Shown here in pieces: positions 44,613-56,145 of a stretch of DNA of 64,000 nt; positions within the stretch are counted from its first letter, which is position 1, and each line of letters begins with the position of its first letter. The stretch covers positions 14,760,501-14,824,500 of the forward strand of contig OW204009.1 in the NCBI GenBank assembly GCA_934047225.1, given 5' to 3'. Both the position numbers and the translations under genes were made by a program. The stretch comes from Ypsolopha sequella (lineage: Eukaryota; Arthropoda; Insecta; Lepidoptera; Ypsolophidae). A model generated the notes under the pieces. The model was not told where the DNA came from. It saw only the letters and a list, made by a program, of their open reading frames with translations, and did not search any database.

Positions 44613-45559
44613 CTGTTCCTGCAGGAAGGGTTACTTTTGTTTGGTTTTTGTTTTTATTGTCGTGGGTTCGACTTTGTTTTGGGTTTTGGCGGTTGTTTGT
44701 TTCTCTTGTTTTATGTTTGTCTTTGGTTTTTATTTGGTTTTGTTTGTAGGTGTGCTGTTTTCAGGCACCTACTTTAGTTATTAGGTTTTTGTTTTGTGTT
44801 GGTTTTTTTTTATAAAATCATCGGGGGGGGTTAATTTGTTGTTTTTTCTTTTGGGTTTTAAAAAATTTTTTAGTTTTGTTGTGGTTTTACGCTGAGGGCA
44901 GCGATCGGTGCTCTAGGCGCACCTCTTATGCTTCGGGAGGGTATATTGTAGCATTGCAAATTTTGTAGGGTTGTTTATCACAAAAAGTTTACGCGTCGAA
45001 GTTTGGCTTGATGGAAATTGCGTTTTACCCTCTTTTATAGACATGAAGATAATCGCGCGACTGCCGCGATGCCGAGAGTTTCTCGTTCATTTGTCGGCCG
45101 GAGTTGTACCAGTATACTCGTGTTGGTTGTTTCCTTATTTGATGGCGTTCAACGGCGAATGAAAATGGCGGAGGTGCCAACAGGAGTAGTGTTTTTGATA
45201 TATTAGGTGGGTTTTTTTGTGTTTAAATTTGGTTAATTATTCATTTGTGTGGAATAGTTTTATAATTTTGTTTTTGTATTTCAGGAAGATTATTTTGGAC
45301 AATATTGAAAAAGGAATTTTTTCGTCGGGTTGGTGGGAGTTCTGAAATCGTCAGATCATGGTATGTATTGCTTTCTTTGTATTTTGAGTCACCGGAATTT
45401 TGTTCTCATTGTTCCGTGTGGTAAAGGTTTTAATATTGTTTTTCTCTTCTAATTCCAGGGTGTTTTGTTTTTACAAGATCTTCGTGTTTGTCAAGATCTT
45501 CTTGTTTCCGAGATTTAACTGCTGGAAGAGTTTTGATCGCCGCGTGGTGTACGCAGTTG
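44613..45559 (+). mobile_element. Fragment of the LTR element in opposite orientation (3' internal part and truncated LTR)
   Basis: 44613-44946 is the inverse of 47045-47390 and ends in a purine tract (CTTCGGGAGGG); 44947-45559 is the first 0.6 kb of the LTR (TGTAGCATTGC...) and stops at ACGCAGTTG. It abuts the plus-strand start of the other LTR after about 8 bp. The left edge lies in the coding part of the broken gene at a CTGCAG microhomology. Confidence 0.75.
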
Positions 45560-45567
45560 ACAGGACA

Positions 45568-47044
45568 GTCAGATGGCACGACCAGCGGGTACCCGGTCTT
45601 TCCACCGGTCATGCAACTGGACAAGATAAAACTAAATAGTGACCTAATTGTAACCTAATAGTTGTTAAAAGGTTCTGAAGAAAACTTCGAGGTACTTTAC
45701 AATTAAGTTTATTTAATTTTATCAAAACTAAAAAAAAGTTAAATTTCACAAGTTAAGAAAAAAGTATCTTAGTTACAAGTTCTTGGCCAAGACCTTCATT
45801 TGGCAATTTCCTGCCAAGACATTACTAAGACCTTAAGTACCTTAAAATAGTTGTGTTAGGTACCGCCTTAACATCTGGTAGTAATATTACATTGGAATTA
45901 GTATTGCCAAGACTCGAATATACATTTAAGTGATAACTAGGTGGAATTGTTACTGCCTTATCCACAGGTAACTAGATTACATGGAATCTTGTGAAAATTA
46001 CATAAAAAAAACTTTAATAGTAACAAAACTTGTAAACAAAACAAGGGAAATAATTTCCTAAATAAAATCTAGCTCAGGGGAGCCGTAGATCCTACAAACA
46101 ATAAATATTTGTCGAACATACTCTTTAAACCAAATCGTCTGGTACACCATTCAGTTCTACCAGGAAAGAAAAAAAATATTACAGAACATTAAATTTTACA
46201 GTTTGGGTTATTCGGTGAAACAGGAAGAAGAATTTAACCTTGAATACTAATAGGACACATAACTAAGTGTCCAGGAAACAATACCGTCCTAGGTATCTCC
46301 ATTGTGTGTGGATAAAAGTAAAAAAATTCCAACACCTACTTGAATTTTTCCAATAACCACCACGGAAATGACCCGCCGTCCGCTGCCCCCTTCAAGGTCA
46401 GCGATCCTCGACCGTGCAGACAAGAAACTGCAACTGCGTACACCACGCGGCGATCAAAACTCTGCCAGCAGGTAAATCTCGGAAACAAGAAGATCCTGAC
46501 AAACACGAAGATCTTGTAAAAACAAAACACCCTGGAATTAGAAGAGAAAAAACAATATTAAAACCTTTACCACACGGAACAATGAGAACAAAATTCCGGT
46601 GACTCAAAATACAAAGAAAGCAATACATACCATGATCTGACGATTTCAGAACTCCCACCAACCCGACGAAAAAATTCCTTTTTCTATATTGTCCAAAATA
46701 ATCTTCCTGAAATACAAAAACAAAATTATAAAACTATTCCACACAAATGAATAATTAACCAAATTTAAACACAAAAAAACCCACCTAATATATCAAAAAC
46801 ACTACTCCTGTTGGCACCTCCGCCATTTTCATTCGCCGTTGAACGCCATCAAATAAGGAAACAACCAACACGAGTATACTGGTACAACTCCGGCCGACAA
46901 ATGAACGAGAAACACTCGGCATCGCGGCAATCGCGCGATTATCTTCATGTCTATAAAAGAGGGTAAAACGCAATTTCCATCAAGCCAAACTTCGACGCGT
47001 AAACTTTTTGTGATAAACAACCCTACAAAATTTGCAATGCTACA
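45568..47044 (-). mobile_element. 3' LTR of young non-autonomous LTR retrotransposon
   Basis: Read on the minus strand it begins TGTAGCATTGC at 47044. It matches 49090-50568 with only about ten differences by eye (for instance near 45764, 46497 and 46930). The outer end is slightly damaged: the expected CCATCTGACA reads CCATCTGACTGTCC at the junction with the inverted fragment. Small ORFs are repeated in both LTRs and have no family features. Confidence 0.85.
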
Positions 47045-49089
47045 ATACCCCCTCCCGAAGCATAAGAGGTGCGCCTAGAGCACCGATCGCTGCCCTCAGC
47101 GTAAATCCACAACAAAAACTAAAAAAAATTTTTAAAACCCAAAAGAAAAAACAACAAATTAACCCCCCCCGATGATTTTATATAAAAAAACCAACACAAA
47201 ACAAAAACCTAATAACTAAAGTAGGTGCCTGAAAACAGCACACCTACAAACAAAACCAAATAAAAACCAAAGACAAACATAAAACAAAAGAAACAAACAT
47301 CCGTCAAAACCCAAAACAAAGTCGAACCCACGACAATAAAAACAAAAAACCAAACAAAAGTAACCCTTCCTGCAGGAACAACAAAAGTAGTGCGCTAGTA
47401 TTCGTAATGATAAAATGCTACCCCCCAACTATAAAAATAAAACAATTGAAATCATTCAAGAGTTCCGCCTCGGCCCCTCACCACCAACATGACCTGTATC
47501 ACCGGAATCAACGAACTTAATCCAACTTACCGGCACAAACAAGCCACTTCAGTGAGAGGAAAAAAACACCAGGAGACTCAAACGAGTAACTCCCAGACGT
47601 CCAGGGATTATCGCCCTCTTCAAAAAAAACCACGGCTACCCTATACCACCAAACGGCAGCGGACAAAGGTGTGTAATGGCCCACACCAAAAAAAAACCGA
47701 GACCTCTTTGAGCTGGAGTAGGTCACTGTCGAAATTTGACTTCTAACAAAACCGGCCCAGTGTATCCTAGCATACATCACCAACCTTACTTCCATACCTC
47801 TCTGCATTCTATCCATAACACATCTAAACATAACATGCAAACTTCTTAACGAGCCAGACAATGCTGTCCGTCAGTACCTTTCAAACAAAATTAGGTATCC
47901 CCCAAATATATTGTTGGGACACTCAAACACCGGCCATGAAATCAAACTCAACTCCCACCCGGGCTCGCGAATGAAACAAAAGTGGAAAAACGGGATCATT
48001 ACGAATAAAAGTCGCGTCACTAACAAATCCAGCAGGGGGAATAAATTTTAAAACAAAACACGAATCTCACTAACACGTGAGACCGTGAAACTAACCAAAC
48101 CCCCTGACAAAAACGTCATAAAATAAAAACTGTTACTCAATTTTAATTGAAGAAAATCCCCCAAAACAAACAAAAAAACAAAAATTTGAGTAACTTAAAA
48201 AAAACATTACTAAAGAAAAAAAATTACCCCCATGTTTATTATATGACGGTTAAAAAAAACAAAACAAACAAATAAACCTGCCCGATACCTCGGCTCTTGC
48301 CTAAAAGCAAGTAAAACAAAACCCGGAACAACTCTAGCAGCGAGCTGAACCACGAACTAACCCCAATAAAATAAATAAAAAAAAAAACAAAAACCCAAAA
48401 CCCGAGAATTGTAAAAACTTACAACCTCATGCACGAAGCTCAATCCAAAGATTAGTGTAAAACAAACCACAATCACTGTTTTGAAGCTCCATACATAAAC
48501 AAAAAAAACAAAACTCCAATAAAACCACAATAAAATTAAAACAAAATAAAATGCCGAGGTATCAACAACCAACACACGAAAAAAAATAAAAAATGGTTTC
48601 CTTAACAGCGTCCAAAGACCTTAAACCGTGGATGATGGCGTGTCGGCGCGAATAGTCAACTCATAAATTAATTTATCCTTTAAGAGGACCAAAAACAATA
48701 CTACTTTAGTATCCATTTAAAAAAAAAAATCTGCTTCCTGTTTCTTACAAGTGTTTTTTACAAATTAATTTGGTACCAAATTCACTGAGTGCAAAAAGGA
48801 ATTTACACAACCACAAACACAACTCAGTGTAAACTAAAAAAAATTAAAAACCATTTAAAAAAAAAATTTTTTGGTACCAAAAAAAAAAACAGTGTAAATA
48901 CACCTTAAGTTGTTACTCACAAAAAAAATTTTAGCACTTAAGCTTCCTTATATGTGCAAAAGCACACACTAAACCAAAATACACAGTACAAAAAAAAAAT
49001 TAAGTTACACATACAACAAAAAAAAAAAACCCTGTTTCACCAAATAACCCTTCGACAAATATTATTATTTAAAAACGTAAGGGCGCCAT
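47045..49089 (-). mobile_element. Internal region of the LTR retrotransposon, non-coding
   Basis: About 2 kb, strongly T-rich on the minus strand. Next to the 5' LTR is ATGGCGCCCTTACG (minus strand), a primer-binding-site-like word (TGGCGCCC). Next to the 3' LTR is a purine tract (CGGGAGGGGG), a polypurine-tract candidate. No gag, protease, RT or integrase motif appears in any frame; the ORF at 47517-47861 (-) has no recognisable content. The element must depend on enzymes of another one, like the LARD or TRIM classes. Confidence 0.8.
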
Positions 49090-50568
49090 TGTCAGATGGC
49101 CCGACCAGCGGGTACCCGGTCTTTCCACCGGTCATGCAACTGGACAAGATAAAACTAAACAGTGACCTAATTGTAACCTAATAGTTGTTAAAAGGTTCTG
49201 AAGAAAACTTCGAGGTACTTTACAATTAAGTTTATTTAATTTTATCAAAACTAAAAAAAAGTTAAATTTCACAAGTTAAGAAAAAATTATCTTAGTTACA
49301 AGTTCTTGGCCAAGACCTTCATTTGGCAATTTCCTGCCAAGACATTACTAAGACCTTAAGTACCTTAAAATAGTTGTGTTAGGTACCGCCTTAACATCTG
49401 GTAGTAATATTACATTGGAATTAGTATTGCCAAGACTTGAATATACATTTAAGTGATAACTAGGTGGAATTGTTACTGCCTTATCCACAGGTAACTAGAT
49501 TACATGGAATCTTGTGAAAATTACATAAAAAAAACTTTAATAGTAACAAAACTTGTAAACAAAACAAGGGAAATAATTTCCTAAATAAAATCTAGCTCAG
49601 GGGAGCCGTAGATCCTACAAACAATAAATATTTGTCGAACATACTCTTTAAACCAAATCGTCTGGTACACCATTCAGTTCTACCAGGAAAGAAAAAAAAT
49701 ATTACAGAACATTAAATTTTACAGTTTGGGTTATTCGGTGAAACAGGAAGAAGAATTTAACCTTGAATACTAATAGGACACATAACTAAGTGTCCAGAAA
49801 ACAATACCGTCCTAGGTATCTCCATTGTGTGTGGATAAAAGTAAAAAAATTCCAACACCTACTTGAATTTTTCCAATAACCACCACGGAAATGACCCGCC
49901 GTCCGCTGCCCCCTTCAAGGTCAGCGATCCTCGACCGTGCAGACAAGAAACTGCAACTGCGTACACCACGCGGCGATCAAAACTCTGCCAGCAGGTAAAT
50001 CTCGGAAACAAGAAGATCTTGACAAACACGAAGATCTTGTAAAAACAAAACACCCTGGAATTAGAAGAGAAAAAACAATATTAAAACCTTTACCACACGG
50101 AACAATGAGAACAAAATTCCGGTGACTCAAAATACAAAGAAAGCAATACATACCATGATCTGACGATTTCAGAACTCCCACCAACCCGACGAAAAAATTC
50201 CTTTTTCTATATTGTCCAAAATAATCTTCCTGAAATACAAAAACAAAATTATAAAACTATTCCACACAAATGAATAATTAACCAAATTTAAACACAAAAA
50301 AAACCCACCTAATATATCAAAAACACTACTCCTGTTGGCACCTCCGCCATTTTCATTCGCCGTTGAACGCCATCAAATAAGGAAACAACCAACACGAGTA
50401 TACTGGTACAACTCCGGCCGACAAATGAACGAGAAACACTCGGCATCGCGGCAGTCGCGCGATTATCTTCATGTCTATAAAAGAGGGTAAAACGCAATTT
50501 CCATCAAGCCAAACTTCGACGCGTAAACTTTTTGTGATAAACAACCCTACAAAATTTGCAATGCTACA
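49090..50568 (-). mobile_element. 5' LTR of the non-autonomous LTR retrotransposon
   Basis: Minus-strand ends TGTAGC...CTGACA (TG...CA type), 1479 bp. It is followed on the right by ATATCAGCAC, where the broken gene resumes. No matching 5-bp duplication can be expected on the left because the other end is rearranged. Confidence 0.85.
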
Positions 50569-51059
50569 ATATCAGCACTACAAAACAATTTACGAGCTAA
50601 AAATTTCGAAGTAAAACAATACGAAAGATATATAAAGAAGTTAGAAAAGAAAAATGCTCAGGAACGAGCTAAAATCAGTAGACTATCAAAGAGTAACCAT
50701 AAAGCAACAAATGAAGAGCCAGAAACCAAGGAAAGGAGAAGAAATCTAATAAAAAAGGAAAGAATTCAAAGTTTTTACCAAGGAGATGAAAATAGCAGAA
50801 TCTGCTCAGGAAAAAAAGAATTTATAACAAAACTGATTATAAAAGAAAAACGATATTTACTTGACACTCTTAAAGAATTTGCATAGAAAGATAATGAAAA
50901 CAACTGAAATGAGTCTCAGCTATGCTTCTTTTTGCAGACTTCAGCCCTTTTGAGTTGCATTTCCCAAGAACAGCAGAAGAGATACGTGTTAGTGCCAGAA
51001 ACATGTAAATTTGGAGTTGTTGTTAAAAGCATTACATACCAAAAAAATTATAACATAAA

Positions 51060-51092
51060 ATGATAATTGACTTTTCTTGTCTTTATGATTAA

Positions 51093-51126
<34 letters not shown>

Positions 51127-51438
51127 CGAAAACACAAAAAATATAATTATTGGTAGTAAAATATATTTCGACCACTAATTGTGGTCGGCATCAGTTACAC
51201 AATTATATATAAAAGTTAAAAATTAATAATAATAAATTATAGGTACTTATGATATGGAATATATATTTTTTTTAAATTATAGATAATATAATTAATTATA
51301 TAATAATTATAAATAAAAATTAAATATTCCATATCATAAATAAGTACCTATAATTTATAATTATTAATTTTTAACTTTTATATATAATTGTGTAACTGAT
51401 GCCGACCACAATTAGTAGTCGAAATATATTTTACTACC
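51060..51438. mobile_element. Foldback MITE C with A/T tail, inverted copy
   Basis: Inverse of 29541-29900, including an (AT)n tract (51097-51126) and arms ATTTCGACCACTAATTGTGG / CCACAATTAGTAGTCGAAAT. Inserted in the broken gene between its GKK block and Cys block. Confidence 0.85.
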
Positions 51439-51443
51439 AGTAA

Positions 51444-51690
51444 TTATACAAGGTGACTTTCTGATCATCGTCCAAATTTATACTAGAGGCTTGGTAAGTG
51501 ATCAGTATCATGCATCAATAACAATTTTGGTGAAATTTGTAAAATGAAATTTCGACTCCCCATAGTGATTCACTCGGGAATGGAACTGAATTTATATGGG
51601 AAGCCGAAATTTCATTATACGAATTTCACAAAAATTGTTGCTGATCCAAGATACTGATCACTTATCAAGCCTCCAGTATGAATATATATA
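51444..51690. mobile_element. MITE family A copy, right end lost
   Basis: TACAAGGTGACTTTCTGATC at the left; the right arm reaches CTCCAGTATGAAT and then runs into an (AT)n tract. Also inserted in the broken gene. Confidence 0.75.
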
Positions 51691-51869
51691 TATATAATAT
51701 ATTTAATCGAAAAAATTATAAATGAGAAGACTCCCCAAGATTTATTGACAAGCCTTACCTGTACCACAGATTATTATAGTAGTTATGCCTGTACTCCCAG
51801 AAAAAGAGAATGTATGGAATGAAAATTTGAGCGTTGTAAAGACAAAGTAACCAACTTAAAGATCGTAAG

Positions 51870-52536
51870 ATTGATTATTATAGCCTATTAAAAACATATC
51901 TACATTTTTTCTGCCTATCATATAAAAAAAACGTTATTTTATTGCAATGTTTAATATGTTATGATTAGAAAAAAAAAATGTTCAATACTAACAAACAGAG
52001 TCATTACCTGCCTTGAAATGTCATTACCAGTCTTTGGTTTTTATTGTTTTTCATGCATAAATAATTTTTTATTATGGTTTTTTTCATTTACAAACATCAG
52101 TTCTGAATTAACATAATTTAAACATACTTTTTCACACCATTTTCATATAACTTGTCATTACCATCCTCTCGTTGTCCTTACCATTTTTTTGATCTTGTAT
52201 ATCTTCTTTAATTGTTCTTCAATTGGGTGCACACCCAAATATTCGTAATAGTTATAAGCATACAAATCGACCTAGAGTGCAACTATTAAAAAATTTGACA
52301 TTTTATCCAATTTATCCGAAATCAAGATTTTCAGAGAAACACCCCTAGAGATTATCATAACTGTGCTATGTTTGTTAATTATTCAAGATGTTTTTAAACG
52401 TGGAGCTGATATGGTTGAAATCGCAAATTTTTTTTAATTTTAGACTAGGAGCCAATGTTTGATTAGATACTTAAATTTTATTTGGTACTTTAATGAGTTT
52501 AACTGATTAATTTAGGTAACAATCACAAAGATTTTT
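51870..52536. other. Non-coding with GTCATTACC words
   Basis: GTCATTACC or its C-to-T variants occur at 52003, 52020, 52156 and GTCCTTACC at 52172; the inverse GGTAATGAC is at 44052 and 44073, and GTCCTTACC at 44021. They flank the broken gene on both sides. No exon was recognised. Confidence 0.4.
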
Positions 52537-52726
52537 AAGCAAAGGCGTCGCCAGGGGGGGCAAGTTGATATACATTGTAGGTAAAATAAACAAATTTTAA
52601 GTTTTTAACATAATTTTCTTGGGTTTCTCGCGAATTTTTCGACTACTTTATTATTAAAATCTCAAAAAAATTTCGAATCTCTAGGGGGGACAGCTACCCC
52701 CTTCCCCCCTTTGACGATGCCCATGT
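52537..52726. mobile_element. Small element with GGCGTCGCCAGGGGGG-type ends
   Basis: AAAGGCGTCGCCAGGGGGGG at the left and CCCCCCTTTGACGATGCC at the right are imperfect inverse copies; the interior is AT-rich. Typical of short DNA-transposon derivatives. Confidence 0.55.
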
Positions 52727-53011
52727 TTTTAAGGTAAAGTTCAGGAGCCAATATTTTTTTTACAATAATTAAGATTAGCAAGTAAGATTTCTCTATGAGT
52801 TATAGTGTCTATATGTTTATTATATGAATGTATGTTTGTTTCTAGTAGGTATGTATGTTTGGATGTTTCACTATGTCTTCAATTGATAGCTCATTTGTCA
52901 TAATCGGCTTCAAAACATTTCAAGTATTGATTTTTTATTAGCTACGAAACTAAAAGAAGGGACAACCCTGCAACAGTAGGTATTTAAGTCTCGTACGGGG
53001 CGTGAGTTAAA

Positions 53012-53760
53012 CTACTGTTCTGGTTTTACTATGTGATAGGTCTATACCAGGGATGGGCAAACTAATGTTCTGGTTTTACTATGTGATAGGTCTATACCAG
53101 GGATGGGCAAACTAATGTTCTGGTTTTACTATGTGATAGGTCTATACCAGGGATGGGCAAACTAATGTTCTGGTTTTACTATGTGATAGGTCTATACCAG
53201 GGATGGGCAAACTAATGTTCTGGTTTTACTATGTGATAGGTCTATACCAGGGATGGGCAAACTAATGTTCTGGTTTTACTATGTGATAGGTCTATACCAG
53301 GGATGGGCAAACTAATGTTCTGGTTTTACTATGTGATAGGTCTATACCAGGGATGGGCAAACTAATGTTCTGGTTTTACTATGTGATAGGTCTATACCAG
53401 GGATGGGCAAACTAATGTTCTGGTTTTACTATGTGATAGGTCTATACCAGGGATGGGCAAACTAATGTTCTGGTTTTACTATGTGATAGGTCTATACCAG
53501 GGATGGGCAAACTAATGTTCTGGTTTTACTATGTGATAGGTCTATACCAGGGATGGGCAAACTAATGTTCTGGTTTTACTATGTGATAGGTCTATACCAG
53601 GGATGGGCAAACTAATGTTCTGGTTTTACTATGTGATAGATACCAGGGATGGGCAAACTAATGTTCTGGTTTTACTATGTGATAGGTCTATACCAGGGAT
53701 GGGCAAACTAATGTTCTGGTTTTACTATGTGATAGGTCTATACCAGGGATGGGCAAACTA
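53012..53760 (+). repeat. 50-bp tandem satellite, about 15 units
   Basis: The unit is ACTAATGTTCTGGTTTTACT, ATGTGATAGGTCTATAC, CAGGGATGGGCAA. From 53012 to 53760 the copies are virtually identical; one near 53640 lacks about 4 bp (GTCT). The last unit passes directly into a hAT-type end, and the first differs at ACTACTGTTC. The ORF over it is a by-product of the repeat. Confidence 0.95.
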
Positions 53761-53840
53761 CGGCCCGCGGGCCATCTCCGGCCCGCAAACGGTGGCAATC
53801 CGGCCCGCGACCATCGACCACTTAAATGCTTACATCAACA
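53742..53840 (+). mobile_element. hAT-type element end
   Basis: CAGGGATGGGCAAACTACGG followed by CCCGCGGGCC-type sequence resembles the end of the hAT MITE at 15532. The opposite end was not found nearby, so the element is truncated or its right TIR has decayed. Confidence 0.6.
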
Positions 53841-54026
53841 AATCTTTATTATTAGTTTTAATTTCATTTAATTTTTAAGTTGTTAATATTTTTTTTAAGT
53901 GAAGTTGTATGGTAAAATAAAAAAAAGTGTTCAAGTCAAACTGAAAGGTCGTTGTATGGACCAATTAGCTGTAAGATGAATCTATACACTATTAAAGCTG
54001 AGTTGCTAAATGCTAAGGGTTGCTGC

Positions 54027-54765
54027 TAGGGTTCCCAACCCTCCCGGTTAGCCCGGGAGACTCCGGGAATATTGTTCAACCTCCCGAGCTCCCGGATTGT
54101 CATTAACGAAATAGATAAATCGCGCGAAATAAATAATTTAATGACAAAATTTATTTTGATTTTTCATATCAAATATGAATGATGCTTCTACGAAACAAAG
54201 CAAATTAAAAATAACAAATATTACAGACTTTCATTCAATTGGCATAAATTAAATTATGTTAAGGTGTGTTAATTCGAAAATCATTTCGAGATTTAGGTTT
54301 AATAAGCCGTATTTTCGAAGTTTTGGTCTAAAAAACCTCATGATGATGAATATTTTTACGAAAAAGCTGCAACTTCCATTTGCCCTCGTGTGACGTCACT
54401 TGAGTAACGGCTGTTTAGAAATGTGTCCTTTGCTATCAAGATAAATTTATAATAATTTGCTTCAGACTAATTTGACAGCTAGATGACAGATGAGTAGACA
54501 GACAGAGACAGACCACTTTTTTATAAGCAATTACACATCACAATCAGTATAATGTCTAAAATTCTCAAGGGACAAGGTCATCGGACAATTCTTTAAAAAA
54601 TCATAAAAAAATAATGGTTAATGGTTATCAAAATAATGAAAACTAATATGTCCTAAAATGGCATATATTCTCTGAAAAAAAAATCAAAATAAAATCTTTT
54701 AAAAATTAATACATGGGAAATTGTTCAATTTCCCGGGTTCAATCCTCCAAGAGTTGGCAACCCTA
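54027..54765. mobile_element. hAT-like element with 8-bp TSD (G/A)TTGCTGC
   Basis: TAGGGTTCCCAAC and GTTGGCAACCCTA ends are flanked by GTTGCTGC (54019-54026) and ATTGCTGC (54766-54773), one mismatch. Inside the ends are CTCCCGG words on both sides, and the middle (54236-54716) equals the repeat at 17538-18020. No transposase. Confidence 0.75.
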
Positions 54766-55015
54766 ATTGCTGCTAAGGGATGGTGACTCCGAAGAGAGCT
54801 AAGAACCAAACCCAACGACTAATGATCGTACACTGCTTAATTTGAATATTATTTTCACCAAATTTTTACATACAAAGTGCAAGCTGACAAATTGTATTAA
54901 TTAGGTAAATTTACATGTATGAGTAAAATGCATAAGTGTGCGTTAGCTCGTATAGTCGTGATTTTACATTCTTACAAAGAAAATGTCAATCAATTTACCA
55001 AGGTCTTGTGTAAGC

Positions 55016-55315
55016 CAAAGATTTCAAAAGTAAAGATGAGCCCTTACCGTACTATGACATCACCAAAATGTTTCCACCTTTAAATGGGTGACTATTGGAA
55101 TCAGTGCTTATCTGAACACAGTGATAGTTGGACGCATTAAGTGCACTTAAAGTTTTAAATTTTTACGACTTTAGTAGTCTGATCAGTTTGCTGACCGTAG
55201 GTAGACAAATAGCGCACTCATAAGTTCGCGCGTCGGCATTATGTAAACGCACACATTCAAAAACAATTCAATAGATTTTAGGTGCCAGGGCTCATCTAAA
55301 CTTTTGAAATCTTTG
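55016..55315. mobile_element. hAT-type MITE with 8-bp TSD GTGTAAGC
   Basis: Second copy of the 5784-6093 element with CAAAGATTTCAAAAGT ends; GTGTAAGC stands at 55008-55015 and 55316-55323. The two copies are about 90% alike, differing mainly by small deletions. Confidence 0.92.
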
Positions 55316-55599
55316 GTGTAAGCTGGATTAATTTTCATTAACTGTATTAAGCTTCCAAAGAACGATTATATAGAGTTTGTTTATTAATTAATTTCCATTT
55401 ATCAATGGAAAGCAATTTATTTGTGACTGTCTTTTGCTCGCGGTTTCCCCGCGCTATTTTCACCTCATTTTACATCTAGTATAACTGAACTCTAGGACGT
55501 TTCAATATTGTTTAAAATCACTAAAACACATTTTATGAATAAATAACCAACTAAATCCCGAAATCGGTACCCGAGAGAAAATCAATAAGAAGTCTAAAA

Positions 55600-55895
55600 T
55601 AGAGTAAAATAGACGGTTACAAAGATTTTATTTACAGTAAATAGAACAAAATAGAGGGTTACAAAGATTTAATTTCCAGTAAATAGAGCAACATAGAGGG
55701 TAACAAAGATTTTATTTACAGTAAATAGAGCAAAATAGATGGTTACAAAGATTTTTTTACAGTAAATAGAGCAAATTATAGGATTACAAAGATTTTATTT
55801 ACAGTAAATAGAGTAAAATAGACGGTAACACAGATTTTATTTTAGTAAATAGAGCAAACTAGACGGTTACAAAGATTTTATTTACAGTAAATAAA
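55600..55895 (+). repeat. Minisatellite, 43-47 bp unit, about seven copies
   Basis: The unit is AATAGAGCAAAATAGACGGT plus TACAAAGATTTTATTTACAGT. Units vary in length and sequence (for example TTTCCAGT, TTTTAGT), unlike the homogeneous satellite at 53 kb, so the array is older. Confidence 0.9.
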
Positions 55896-55959
55896 TTAAT
55901 CAAACGACGCAGTTTGTTCAAACTTACTTCATAAACGTTAGAAGAACATGTCCGTACCC

Positions 55960-56145
55960 CTATTATAAATGCGAAAGTGTGTTTGTTGTTTATTAGTTTG
56001 TCCTTCTTTCACGCAGCAACGGAGCAACTGATCGACGTGATTTTTTGCTTAGAGATCGTTTATGGGCCAGAAAGTGATATAGGCTACTTTTTATCCCGGA
56101 AAAATGCAAACTAAATCAGCGCAGGCGAAGCAGCGGGCAAAATAT
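55960..56145 (+). repeat. 'ATTATAAATGCGAAAG' repeat copy
   Basis: TTATAAATGCGAAAGTGTG, CTTTCACGCAGCAACGGAGC, GATCGACGTGATTTTTTGC, ATAGGCTACTTTTTATCCCG and a degenerate GCGAAGCAGCGGGCAAAAT end. A second, shorter copy begins at 57845. A common lepidopteran Helitron-like repeat; class uncertain. Confidence 0.5.

Larger units (their letters stand above)
43020..51868 (+). pseudogene. Broken multi-exon gene of a repeated insect family, split by an LTR element
   Basis: A CpG-rich promoter-like patch (43020-43115) precedes exon 1 (43118-43217; MSTARNHNAIEHIVLSSDAS..., phase 1 donor G|GTGAAT). The next coding block starts at 44331 (acceptor TATATTTCAG): DPEAMSKRKLEKEKAKRN, a TGA, then a Lys/Glu-rich stretch to about 44600. 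It resumes at 50570 with NNLRAKNFEVKQYERYIKKL, then RIQSFYQGDENSRICSGKKE, YLLDTLKEFA, more stops, and the Cys block at 51740-51860 (PQDLLTSLTCTTDYY, YACTPRKRECME). FY..DE.SR...GKK and the Cys block belong to a multicopy, perhaps transposon-encoded, insect family that I know only as uncharacterised. In-frame stops and the 6-kb insertion make it dead. Function unknown. Confidence 0.6.

Noticed and set aside
47517..47861. 114-residue minus-strand ORF inside the LTR element
   Set aside because: No gag, zinc-knuckle, protease or RT feature; the interior is a skewed low-complexity region.
53012..53760. CRISPR-like array
   Set aside because: The 50-bp units are contiguous with no unique spacers; this is a eukaryotic satellite.
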